DNA from: Diphasiastrum complanatum
Taxonomy: Eukaryota; Streptophyta; Lycopodiopsida; Lycopodiales; Lycopodiaceae
DNA: 64,000 nucleotides
Assembly: GCA_029204225.1 (NCBI GenBank)
Contig: CM055108.1
Span: 22,302,326 to 22,366,325, forward strand
Direction of reading: 5' to 3'
In this document: positions 21,655-35,589 of the stretch, one piece after another
Numbering within the stretch: position 1 is the first letter of the stretch
Layout: each line of letters opens with the position of its first letter
Made by a program: the position numbers and the translations under genes
Notes under the pieces: model-generated
What the model was told of the DNA's origin: nothing
Database searches by the model: none
What the model saw: only the letters and a program-made list of their open reading frames with translations

Positions 21655-22770
21655 GTTAAGTGGGAGCATTGTCTATAACTAGGCAAGAGACATCAACCTT
21701 TGGATCTTTTGGGTCATTTGCAAGTGAGAGCTTTTTGCTTCCTCCTTGTGAATGTGAGCTATGGATATTTTCCATTACTAGGTCTCACTTGCCTTATCTA
21801 CATGAATCCCATGCTCTACAAGAAGAGGACAAGTCTGAGCTTAAGTGTTTTTATTGTGTAATGAATGGACACTTTGCTAATGAGATCAAGGAGAGAAGCA
21901 AGGAAATCTAACTAAAGAATGATGATGATGTTGAACAAAATGATGATTCCTTTGTGATGTCTTCAAGTTTGTTGTCAAGTGAAAGTGATATTGATCCATG
22001 GTGGATTGATAGTGGTGCTAGTTCTCATATGACAAGTCATAAAGAATATTTCTCTTCTCTAATGACTTTTGAAGGCGAGAAGAAAATCATTTACACGGCC
22101 AATGATGGTGAGTGTGCCATCAAGGGCATTGGTACAATTCCTAATTCACTTTTCAAAAATAGGAATGTTAGCTTGAAGAATGTTTTATTCATACCATCAA
22201 TAACTAAGAATATTTTTAGTGTAAATCAAATGCTTGTCTAGAGGTGGAATCTGTTGGAAAGGCTTGCTTGATAAAAAAAACAAAGGAGTCTTGATTGCAA
22301 GAGGGAAAAGGCAAGGTAGATTTGTCAAACTTGATATTTGTGTTGTTGCTAACCAAGATGGATTTGTGGCAAAGGGAGCAATTGACAAGTCAAGAGGTTT
22401 GGCATAAGAGATTGGGGCATCTCACCTAAATGTCTTACAAGTATCAATCATGTATGTGAACATTGTGCTTTATCTAAGTCATTCTTATTAATAAACATTC
22501 AAGTAGTGGCATAAAAAAGGTAGCACACCATGTGCTATCTTTTTATTGAATCATGGCAAGAAAGAAACTCACAAAAAATTTATCGGTAAAATGCCAAGCC
22601 CCCCTTACAATAGATTCACCTCAAGATCTAGTAAGACCTTTGAACTTGTACATTTGGACATACATAGTATGAGTACAATCAGCAATGGTGGTGCTAAAAT
22701 GTATGTCACATTTATTGATAACTTTAGGAGATTTATTTGGGCTTGGCTCATAGATCTTTTCTACCTCTGA
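21655..22770 (+). pseudogene. copia gag end, protease and integrase start (element E)
   Basis: Plus-strand frames give a zinc knuckle CFYCVMNGHFANEIK, where the last Cys is replaced by Ile. The protease follows (WWIDSGASSHMTSHKEYF, about 21998), then IKGIGTIPNSLF and NVLFIPSITKNIFSVNQM, a broken GAG-pre-integrase (QEVWHKRLGHL) and the start of an integrase (FELVHLDIH, YVTFIDNFRRFIW). The protein is cut at about 22770. The residues closely parallel those of element H (38432-44834), so the two belong to one family. Confidence 0.85.
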
Positions 22771-22857
22771 GATCTAACCGATTACAAAAATACCTAAGAG
22801 GTTGATGATTTGTGCATGTGACAATTCATTAGTGTCTCTGACTCATACATTAACATG

Positions 22858-23145
22858 AAATTCAAGTTTTTTTTTATTATCATCAAGCTCTAAAGTATTC
22901 GCCTTGCCATAAAACCATTCGTAACCAAGAATGATATCGATGCAATCTAGATTCATAACTTAAATTCAAGTTTTTTTTTATCATCAATCTCAAAAGTATC
23001 CGCTTTACCATAAAACCATTTGTAATTCATAACATTAAATTCAAGTTTTTTTTTATTATCATCAATCTTTAAAGTATGATAAACCACTCGTAACCAAGAA
23101 TGATATTGATGCAATCTAGATTCATAACATGAAATTCAAGTTTTT
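22858..23145 (-). repeat. triplicated gypsy post-protease fragment
   Basis: Three tandem, diverged units of about 75-105 bp each start with AAATTCAAGTTTTTTTT and continue through words such as CCATAAAACCATT and ATTCATAAC. Read on the minus strand, unit 1 gives VMNLDCIDIILGYEWFYGK, the same gypsy segment as in element B near 11.58 kb (NLDKIDVILGKEWFY). A gypsy fragment has therefore been tandemly duplicated. Confidence 0.75.
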
Positions 23146-23235
23146 TTCCCCAAAAACTCGTGCAAAAAGTTAAGTGACACTTGATGATTTCGGACTTTTA
23201 CATTCCAAACCTCATTATTCACCTAGAACGGATGA

Positions 23236-23525
23236 TTAGTTGCATCAAAATGATTATAGCAATAGCCAGTACCTAGAGGAGACAGAACAAATAATGAGTT
23301 GCATCAAAATGATGATAGCAATAGCCAGTACCTAGCGAGTCTCCTCGTGAGGGATACCTAGCCAAGTCTCCTCATGAAGGATACCTATACCTAGCCAGTC
23401 TCCTCATGAAGGATACCTATAACTAGCCAGTCTCCTAGTCTCCTCATGAATGATACCTAGCCACTCTCCTCATGAAGGATACCTAGTAAGAAATAGAGAG
23501 TCTCCTCATGAGGGATACCTAGTAA
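23236..23525. repeat. minisatellite (CTCCTCATGAAGGATACCTA units)
   Basis: First, an approximately 50-bp unit with GTTGCATCAAAATGAT and ATAGCAATAGCCAGTACCTAG is duplicated (23236-23330). Then six or seven imperfect 25-35-bp units follow, each containing TCTCCTCATGAAGGATACCT or a variant, up to about 23520. It lies about 130 bp before the first exon of the unrecognised gene. Confidence 0.85.
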
Positions 23526-23656
23526 GTAACAAGGAGGAAGGGTAAGGTAGACTCTAGAACTAGTATCATCTTCACCATCCCAATCATGTAAAGCACATAG
23601 TAATGAAGCAAGCAATCATTGTATCGTAGATCTCAGTTAAGCATTTGAGGGTGAAG

Positions 23657-23857
23657 ATGATGATGGCTGGTAATGAACATGATATATTGGATCGCGAACA
23701 AGATGTTGGTGTGGCTTGCACTTTGCAATCGACAGATTCCTTGAATGAGCAGGACTTTGATGAATTGTCCGTGGAAGAAGCGTCTATTTCCGATTCGGAC
23801 GAAACATTGTTCGGAAAAAGCCTTGAGCGTTTGGGATTAGAGGAAGTCACTCAAAAG
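23657..23857 (+). CDS. unrecognised gene, exon 1
   Basis: An open block of 67 codons starts at the first of three in-frame ATG codons and ends in CAAAAG|GTTTGC. It encodes an acidic segment (about one quarter Asp/Glu) ending in SLERLGLEEVTQK. An upstream TTG-initiated extension is possible in frame but an ATG is preferred. Confidence 0.55.
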
Positions 23858-26132
23858 GTTTGCAATACAAGATAACAATGAAGGTTCGGAACAGTATGGA
23901 TTGATTGTTTGTTGCATGCGCAGCTAGAAACTCGATTTGCAGACAGACAGACAGACTTCATCTCGATCGAAATATGCTTCCTACTTGACTTTTACCAATA
24001 ATCATTCTAATTTTACGTTGTATTTTCTTTTATGTCCCGGGTACTAATCGTCGGACGTGACTTTTTTTCATCTTTGAACTTCGAATATGTGTTGCAGGTA
24101 CTCGTTATCAGGTCATTATATGATTCTTATAGTCTCTTCATGGGTCTTACATAGTTAGACATGTGTCAATAAGTATCCAGAAGTTCTTAAGCAATATTTA
24201 AAACGCCTAAAAAATTTCCATAAATTGAATGTGCTTAAAATTTTTGTAATAGATCACTGTTTAGCAAAACATTCTGAGCCGTTTGGCCAAGCCGGTAGTT
24301 ACTAAAAACATGTCGAGATTGAATAAACTCATTTCCGAATGTGGTTACAGATCAAGGCTAATGTTGCTTGATTGAAAATGCCATCTTTTTCTTCTCCAAT
24401 TTCGGCAGTCTAATTCGTGTGTTTCCTTACCTTTCCGAATGCAGGCTCGTCATCAGCTCCTGGTAAACACTTTTGCAAGCACTTTCTAAGATGAAATGAT
24501 TGTCATTGCGGAAGTCATCGATCCAATTTGCTTGGCTATTCTTCTTTCTTGCCTCTCTTAAAGCTCGGAATCTGCTAGTATGTGATTGATGAGTAACTGA
24601 ATGTTCAGATACTCTCTCCTCCCTGAGGTCATGAGTTCGATTTGAATTTTCCGCACAAATGAGGATAGATGCGAGAGAAAAAGAAGACAACACAGATTTT
24701 TAAAAAGTCCTCTCGTTGTTTTCTAGCTTAACAGATATAAGTATTAACAAATATAAGGGATTTATCATCATCGTGAGGATATATCTGGACAAGTTTCAAA
24801 TATTGTAAGTTGTAACATGTCCAGGAGTTTTCGAAAGTTGAGCGAGATTTCAAGAAAAATGCGAATAAGTTACAAGAAATGGTACCCATGCAAATTTAAA
24901 TTATACGTCGTCATTACAATTTACAGTCGTTGGGTTGAATCTTCTCTCGTTGCATAAATGTTTTTTACGCTAAGAATTGGTGTTTGCAGATAAAGCAGCT
25001 AGAAATAGCTAAATACAACAATGGCTTGCAAGGACTTCGGCCCGAATATCAAGTGAGATGTTTAAACGCAATGTTGCGCTTACGCTGAGGTCACGAAAAT
25101 ATAGTTCATTTTTTAGGACAAAATTGCCTTCAGATGTACTGATTATTATGAGAAGAAAATCGACTAAACAAGCCAGCAGCTGCCATATATTAAGATTCAA
25201 GTACTCTCTGTGAGTGATCAATTATAAGCACCATTCAATTTCTAAATCGTTCATTCATCGCGTCCTATTTGCCTCCTGAATGTAAGGAATAGAACTAGGC
25301 AGTAAGCTCTCTACTGCCAGTCCTTCGCGGTGCTTGTGGATTTGTAACTAATATTCAAGTCGCTCTTGAGACTGTGCAGATTAAGACTTTGCACAAGCAC
25401 AACCAAGTTAAGAAGTTGAATGCTCTAGGAGATTCGACTCGTATCAGCGCTCAAGCCGTGTCTTCACATATTCCAGATATGACAGACGAAACCTCCGACG
25501 AAGATGAACGAGGTTAATTTCTGTTCAAACATTAAGTTCATAAATCAAAATTATACAAGTGCCGACTTGACCTATAAATTTTAAAATTGCACAGGTTCAA
25601 GGGAAGAGTCTTTTAATGAGCTGATAATTAAGCTTCTTCTAGTCGACCGCGAAATTAGAGAAAGGGGATTGGAGGATTTCCGCCCGCGATGCATTTTTAA
25701 AGAGAGCACGCATTCAGACTTTTATAATATATCAGAAGAGTAAACGACTTTGACATTTATACGCGTATCATATATCTACCATGAGCATTTGTGCTGTCTT
25801 CTGTCATCCACAAGAAGTCAGGTGAGTAAAGTTTCAGACTTGATTCTGTATTAAGGCACCAGAGGTTACTGTTTGTCTGATTGAAATACCAGAGTTTGTG
25901 AAAATACATCAGGCTAAGTTCATGAAGCTTACAATAATGTTACTGCAAAAATTTGATGATGGTTTTAAAACATGATGGACTAAGTGCAAATCAAACCGGA
26001 GGAAGGCTAAAATCTTCCACTGAACGAAATGGTAAGTTTTTGCGATTAGATTTTTTTAAGTGAAACTTATGTTACTTACTGACAAATGCTTCGCTTTATC
26101 TAGATAAGCTACAGATTCTCACCTTCGATTAA
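23657..26132 (+). CDS. unrecognised spliced protein-coding gene
   Basis: I do not recognise this protein. Five or six exon-like blocks share compatible phases and consensus borders: 23657-23857 (67 codons from ATG, phase 0), 24990-25052 (21 codons, phase 0), 25380-25512 (44 codons plus 1 nt), 25595-25739 (phase 1 in, phase 2 out), 25985-26031 and 26104-26132 (stop TAA). If the last donor is not used, the fourth block instead ends at TAA 25741-25743. The predicted protein is about 200 residues, highly charged, with acidic Ser-rich parts (ISDSDET; DETSDEDER) and helical Leu/Lys parts (SLERLGLEEVTQK; IKTLHKHNQVKKLNALG; FNELIIKLLLVDREIRERGL). No signal peptide or membrane segment is seen. An 18-nt microexon at 24445-24462 (ARHQLL) would keep the frame. 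More exons may lie in the 1.1-kb gap. Codon choice is unlike the degenerate transposons around it. Confidence 0.55.
24990..25052 (+). CDS. unrecognised gene, internal exon
   Basis: Exactly 63 nt between TTTGCAG and GTGAGATG, with no stop in phase 0. It begins IKQLEIAKYNNGL and ends RPEYQ. The strong acceptor and donor around an in-frame block are the main evidence. Confidence 0.55.
25380..25512 (+). CDS. unrecognised gene, internal exon
   Basis: The block lies between ACTGTGCAG and GTTAATTT. It encodes IKTLHKHNQVKKLNALG, then a Ser-rich middle, then the acidic DETSDEDER. It leaves one base of a Gly codon for the next exon, whose first two bases complete it. Confidence 0.55.
25595..25743 (+). 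CDS. unrecognised gene, late exon
   Basis: After ATTGCACAG the frame continues with SREESFNELIIKLLL and REIRERGLEDFRPRC and reads to TAA at 25741-25743. A donor GTAAAC at 25740 lies just before the stop and would splice, in phase, to 25985-26031 and then 26104-26132, ending KLQILTFD. I cannot tell which end is used. Confidence 0.5.
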
Positions 26133-28270
26133 CCTTCTTCGAATTGTGTGATGAATTGTCAAACTCAAGGTTTCTCCAAGATCAACAGAATACATCAAAC
26201 CAACTTGTCATGATTGCAAGCTTCTAAGTTGCTCAAACTTTCGTTACTCGTATAATCTATGTGCAATTTTAATGCACGAGCTTTCGTCCTTGTTGAAACA
26301 TGTTATCAATCTCTCTTTCCTTGATATGGCCACTGCTAGTAATGGTAGCTTGATAGTTGTTTGTGTAGCTTGATTTATGTTGTGCAAAATTGTGATGCAA
26401 CATGAACTCCAATATTAAATTATAATCCTTGAGTGTATCTTCGTAGATGGTCTACTTCAAAAATGGTAGGAAATTTTAAGGTCATTCCAAAATTTAAAAT
26501 TGTAGACGTGAATTGAACCCTTATGATGTATTTGTGTCCACTTCTTGAAGTTCTCTTCATCTTGAGATGGCCTTTCAGAAGTGCTAATACATACATTTTT
26601 GAATAATTCCCAATTTGTTCATTCATTACATAATCCTTTTCTTTATCTTCCACCACTTATAGGTTACTACTTCAAAGTGAACATTGGTATAATTGGTTTT
26701 AGCTAGATCATGTCTATCAAATTATATGAAATAACAACCCAATCTAACCAACCATTTTTCAATGTCAATGGGAATCAACATTAAAATTTTCAATGATCAT
26801 TTTATCTTTATATTCATGCACATCCTTGTATTTTTTTTAATCATGAGCTCTTGTTTATTGTTGAGTTTGTTGTTCAAACATCTCTATGCCAGTTTCATTA
26901 ACTTGGAATTTGTTACTATTTCATAGAATCTGCTTACCCGTATCTTGTCCAAAACTGTGATCATTATCCAGAGTTCTTTAAATTGGACTAATACTATCAC
27001 TATGAGCATTTTGATCGGAATATTCACTTGTTTTTGACGATGACGGTTTGTCTTTATTTGACATATCATAACCAACCATGAAAGTCCCAAATATTATATT
27101 TTGAATAGTCTGAACATTTTGTCAAGTCTATACTATGACTGATAAGTGGCTCTTGGATTAGGAGTTAGTAAATTATCTTGTTTTGTAGACAAGATAGAAG
27201 ATAACTTTGTCCACTTTTCTTCATCTGCTCTTTGTCTTTCTAGATCTACTTCTTTGTCTTCGTCTCATCGTTTGAAATCCTCTTTTCATTTTATTTGATC
27301 ATCTTCTCAATTATCTATATTCTATAAGATTTGCATGATTATATTATATGTTGATGGAACTACTTCTTGTTCCACAACTTCAGCTTGAGTAGGAATTCTT
27401 CTAGAAGGCAATTTTTTTTTTTTGAATAAAGTATACTCTTGTGTGTTCTTCCCTTTCTCCCATTATTGTAGCAAAATATGGCATTTCAAAAACTCTCTTT
27501 TCCACAAGGATTAAAGCATGGCTGCCATTACAATGGCTCTGTTACCATATTGAATCGACGAGATTACATCAACTAGAATCTTTTCATCTAAAGTAACTGC
27601 ATGTAATCATCAAACAATAATTCATTCAACAATGAATCATATTGTAGGAGAATAAAGCACATAATCATTGCTATTACAATCTCCACTTTCCTCGTAAATT
27701 GACAATGAAGATAATAAATACAAAACTAGTTATAAGGGTTGGTTGGATACTTTGGGATTTCAACGACCTATTTATGCCTGTTGTTCAATACTATGAGTAC
27801 TCACAACTTGTTAAACAATACCAATATACAGTCTATAGATGTATGTGACACTATTAGAATATAGATACTTGAGATTATAAAATACACCTTAAGTAAATTT
27901 GACATTCAAATTATAGATTTCTAGCCAAATATATTGACTATAGTTAGCAAAACCTAAGAATTGAATATTTCAAACCAAGCTTAAGGAGCTTGTTTTAGGC
28001 CATATAGGGCCTTATGCAATTTACATCCCTTACTTTCTTGGGAGTTAGCGGAATATATTGAATTCCTAAATTCCAACACAAAACAACTAGCAATTAAATT
28101 TTTAGTTTGCACTTGCAAAGTTTGAGAATTTTGATTTGTTTGACCAGAAGGTGTCTAGACAACCAGACTCTCTGATTCAACAGGTGACTAAGACAACCAT
28201 GAATTCAGGAGTTTTGAATATATAGTTACTACAAGAAATCAAGAAACCAAAAAGAACAGTTGAAGAACAC
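26133..28270. other. AT-rich region with decayed coding traces on minus strand
   Basis: No intact gene. On the minus strand between about 27600 and 26420, broken frames have coding-like composition, for instance GTFMVGYDMSNKDKPSSSK and GQDTGKQIL near 27090-26915 and DLERQRADEEKWTKLSSIL near 27240. I cannot assign them to a family; a decayed transposon gag-like protein is possible. The remainder is AT-rich with nothing recognisable. Confidence 0.4.
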
Positions 28271-28281
28271 AATCTACATCA

Positions 28282-29640
28282 ATGGCATCGATCAACAGTA
28301 TACAGTCGAAGATATGCACAATCCTCGACTCAGGAGGTACTTCAAGACGAATAATGTTTGATTTTCGAAGTACTGATCCATCAAGATTCATAGTACTTGC
28401 AGATGGATCAAAACACCAAGTGAATGGTATTGGTTCGTTATGGCTCAATACAAACGGCAGAGACCGACGACTCGAAGATGTTCTCTTTGTACCCACACTG
28501 CATATCAGTAGCAAAGATAGCAGATGCTGGGATGCGTGTGATGTTTTCAGATGAAACATGTAATGTCGTTGAAGCCAGCACCAGTACGTTGATCGCACAA
28601 GGAAGATGCAAAGACAACCTATATCATTTGAGGGTATGCCTACCAACTGATCAAGCACATCAAGCCCATGATTCTGCAGATGTTCTATGGCATAGGCGAC
28701 TATGCCACATGAACTCAATGGCATTATATCAAGCAAGCCAACATGGAGCTATCATAGGAGTAAGCATCTCAAATGCAACTAATTCGACCACCTGTGACGC
28801 GTGCATGAGAGAGAAGATGTCTCGAACGCCATTTACCAGAGACTCCTACAAAACAACATAGATTCTGGAGCTGGTACATTCGGACATCTGTGGACCTTTC
28901 GATGTGATCTTAATAGGAGGCTCGAAGTACTATATAACCTTCATTGACGACTATAGTAAGTTCGCCCGAGTCTACTTCATTCACAACAAATCAGAGGCAT
29001 TCGAAAAGTTACAAAGTATGTAAATTGGGCAGAAAGATGCACAAGAAACAAGGTGAAGCGGATCAAAACAGATTGTGGTGGAGAGTACATCTCAAACCGA
29101 TTCACTAATTTCTGCAATGATTGAGGAATCCTTCCCAGAAGGACAACATCCTATACACCGCAGCACAATGGTGTTGCAGAACGAAAGAACAGAACTCTCA
29201 TGGAAGCCGCAAGGTGCATGATGGCCTATTCGAAGGCACCAAGAGTGCTATGGGCTGAAGCAGCAGTACAACTACCTACATCCAGAACAGGATAGGCAAA
29301 TCAGGTGTTCCTCACACGACACCACACGAACTATGGTGGGGTAGAAAACCCAATCTGACACATGTTCGGATTTTTGGCTGTGCAGCTTATGCACATATTC
29401 TTGATAAGCTTCGAAAGAAGCTCGACGAGAACCTCGAATTAGGATACCTCATCGAATATGACAACCATTCGTCATACTATAGGATTTACACGCCACAAAG
29501 GAATCTAGTGAAGACTGTCAGAGACGTCAAGTTTGATGAGACCAGAACAATGGTCGACAATGATTCTGCCAGCTATAAAGTCCTAGGGAAGCAATATTAT
29601 GACCTGCCAACCATGACAGAGGGAGCAGAACCCAAATAGT
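28282..29640 (+). pseudogene. copia protease and integrase fragment (element F)
   Basis: The plus strand shows a protease (ICTILDSGGTS), the conserved NGIGSLWLN and LEDVLFVP, and GAG-pre-integrase (LWHRRLCHMNSMALY...CDACMREKMSRTPF). Integrase follows with ELVHSDICGPF, YITFIDDYSKFARVYF and the NGVAERKNRTLMEAA region. The post-integrase sequence (THVRIFGCAAYAHI, YYRIYTPQRNLVKTV) ends at 29640. Stops and frameshifts occur at about 28545, 28859, 29025 and repeatedly after 29100. RT, RNase H and LTRs are absent. Confidence 0.85.
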
Positions 29641-31190
29641 CAGATGAAGATGTTCGAGCTCCACATTAGCTACTCACATACGTGGATTCATATACATAAG
29701 AAAAACAACATTCTACACACAAAATTTTTCACTATATCACCACCAAGATGCAAGAGATTGATGTAGAAACCAAAAGAGATATCTTAGAATGAATGAGAAT
29801 TTTTTTTTTTTTTCACAATTAGTTTTTGGATGTGTTAGTATTCTCATAAAAGAAATAAAAAATTGTAAAAACTTTGAAAAATTGGCTGTCAATTTCGATT
29901 GTTTCTTTGAATGGTTAGTGTGCTCAAGGAAAATTAGAGATCAAAAAATATATAAAATGCATGTAACTCAAATAAATTGCCAATTTTTCGGAGTGTAAGA
30001 CACAATTGTCATGAATGTTGTGTATGTATTTCCAAAAAATAGAAACTATTGTTGTTTTAGCAAGTGGCAGGTCCTTGGTATATCTTGGATTTAAGTACAA
30101 TAGATCAAAATTTATTAGCTTAGCAAATTCTATACTATAAAAGAGACATTTCTACTACATTTTTGGTGTCTATAATAATTCTTTTTACTTGTGAAAATCA
30201 TTGTTGTCATTAAAAATCTATGCACAATTGTCAAATTCCTTTTGCTAATCAATATTTGATACTCATCAACAATGGAATGGAAATATGAATCTAAAGATGA
30301 TAATCAGTCTAATTGTGATAATGGTGTCAAAGTACAGTACTTTGGACCTTAAATGAGTGCATTAATGCATCACAAGAGTGATTGATTGATTGATCATAAA
30401 ACAAATAGAAACTAGACACTGATTTTGAGATCTAGATCAACAATTTAGCATGTATCAATCAAGAGCAATCTATTATCATTAATCAAAAGCAAAGTACAAC
30501 CCAAATATGTGTGGATCAGTACTTATTATGGTCTGTAGACTGAAAATAAAGTGCAAATCACTTTCTACTTGCTTAGATCCAAAAATCATCAAAGTACATA
30601 GTGTAGAACTCGAGTTTTGCCAATGAGCTTTCAAAAATAATCTAAGTGTTCACCATGGAGGATCCACTATATAGAAATGCCTCTTCTCTTCACAAGTTAG
30701 GTGAATTTCTAGCATGTAATAAGGAAGGTGATTGAGGTTTCTTACCCTAATTTTCCGTTCTAGCCTCATAGAGTCTTGCCAAGTAGGTGGATAGGAAAAA
30801 TTTTCTCCATAAATCTAGGATTTAGGACCTATAAAGTAGGAATCATTATCAAATTGACTTGAACCACTTTTTAGACTTGATCTAACCTACTCTAGAGTGT
30901 ATTCTTACGTGGCACCATGGCCTCAAATGTGTGGGACCCACCTATGTACAATCTACATGATTTTTGTCATGCCCATGACTGGTCTCGGGTAGCATGTCCA
31001 TGCTAGAGATCGGTAGACCAACAACCCGTAAGTTAATTGTGACTATAAGGGAATTGGGGCCCTTAAGTGTACATGGTCATAATTAATGGTTGTGGGCCTA
31101 AACACATGGTGGTGGAGTTGGTATGGGTCTTTCAGTGAGTCATTGGGAAACTGGATGACGTGACCCAGATAGGCTGCATAGGTGTTCAGT
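29641..31190. other. AT-rich, no gene seen
   Basis: No supported coding region. The sequence is AT-rich with a T run near 29803. Nothing recognisable until the dispersed repeat at 31196. Confidence 0.5.
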
Positions 31191-31195
31191 GAGGT

Positions 31196-31440
31196 GTCAC
31201 AATGCACTATTAGTGGTGCATGGGCCTTGAAGGGTATAAGTATACCTATTGGGTTCTCACTAGTGTATCCTTCATTGTGAGACTAGTAGCCGTATGCTGC
31301 TGGTGTGATGCCTCATTCCTCAATGAGATTGATCCATAGCTTGGGGGCTAGATCCGTTCGATCTAGGTTTGGTTGGGTTAGTTTTTCCCCTTGTGTTGCT
31401 TGTGATTGGCATGCTTAGAATAGGATCTTTGAATGAGGAC
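31196..31440 (+). repeat. dispersed repeat, copy 2
   Basis: This is the second copy of the repeat at 18635-18880, in opposite orientation. Differences are scattered substitutions and small indels. The similarity ends on the left near GAGGTGTCAC and on the right near the AGGACTTTAT word. Just to the right is TGGTATCAGG, which resembles the start of a copia primer-binding site but diverges after ten bases. Confidence 0.8.
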
Positions 31441-31444
31441 TTTA

Positions 31445-34440
<2,996 letters not shown>

Positions 34441-35580
34441 GGTAGCTTGAACATATTTGAGGACTTATTTCATAGCCTTCCAATAAATCAATCCTAGATT
34501 TGATATATATTGGCTGCAAGTGCCAATGGTGTAAGTTAGATATGGTCTACTTAAAATCATAGCATGCATAAGAGAGCTAATTAATAAATGATAAGGAATA
34601 GATTTTTTGTTATCAATTTCTTCAGAGGTTTGAGGACACACGTCTTTAGAAAGCATAGAAATTTTTTTAAAATACTTTGCAAGTACATTCAGGTCTCACT
34701 ATCTATCCACCATGGATCTTCACCTTTTGGACTTGATGATGAAAAAGAAGACATCATTAAGGACTCTTCATGTGCATCAGCCTCTTCATTTGCAAAATTT
34801 TCTTGGCTTGATTATGCATTCTTCTTCTTGAAACATTCTGATGCATAGTAGCTCATCTTGCCACAATAGAAGCACTTGATCTTGCTTTTATCCTTCTGGG
34901 TCTTTTGAAGATGGAGTAGGAGATGAGTCTCCATATTTCTTTGGCTGATTCTTGTTGCTCTTCTTTGCCCTTTTCTTTGGCTTTGATGAACATAGCTTTG
35001 TCAACAACGTCATGAATCTGCATGTTCCCAAGCCTATGAAGCATGTAGTCCTTCCTTCAACCCTCATTTACTAGGACTCCCTACGCGTCTTCAATGCTAG
35101 GAAGATTAACCAAATAACATAGGATTGTAAAAAAATACAATAATCACTATCTAATCCATTCATGATTATCTGGGCAAGTTCACCCTCCTTTATGCCATGA
35201 CCAATGCAAAAGAAAATATTGTGGACTCTCTCTTCTCTTTTGGAAAGATTGAATGATATGATTTCTAAGTGTCAATACTCTTGTAGTGTTCTTAGGCTCA
35301 TAAACATAATCACATGCCTCCTATATAGAAGAATGACCATCTACTTCCTTCACCAACTCATTAGAGACATTCATCTTCCAGCAGTGTAAGGCTATTTTAG
35401 ACCCTTTTTTGAATCTAGATAATTCTTTTGGGTTTTGAGGCTCCTCCTCAGTACCCAACAATACATCCATGAGATCTTGGAGCACTAAGATAGAATCCAT
35501 TCTCACTTTTTACAAGGAATAATTGGACGAGTTAAGTATTTCACTAGATTCCAAAAAAAACTACTAATTAAAGACATTTC
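34441..35580 (-). pseudogene. copia internal-deletion fragment (element G)
   Basis: On the minus strand, Gag is seen first: RMDSILVLQDLMDVLLGTEE and KMNVSNELVKEVD (35506-35321), then a zinc knuckle KCFYCGKMSYYASECFKK (about 34885-34830). The next recognisable sequence is already the RT tail (SLMHAMILSRPYLTYTIGTC, about 34575-34510). Protease, integrase and most of RT are thus deleted. Gag starts near 35580 in a broken frame. No LTR was identified. Confidence 0.75.
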
Positions 35581-35589
35581 AATGGATGC

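Noticed and set aside
23330-23525. Regularly spaced repeats as a CRISPR array
   Set aside because: Units are contiguous and diverged without unique spacers, and the genome is a plant's; it is a minisatellite.
24427-24693. Open frame antisense to the unrecognised gene
   Set aside because: No homology seen, and it lies across an inferred intron of the plus-strand gene whose splice phases fit.
25880-25970. Extra exon reading FVKIHQAKFMKLTIMLLQKF in the unrecognised gene
   Set aside because: It is open but its donor is weak and its frame does not connect to the next block; it was left out of the model.
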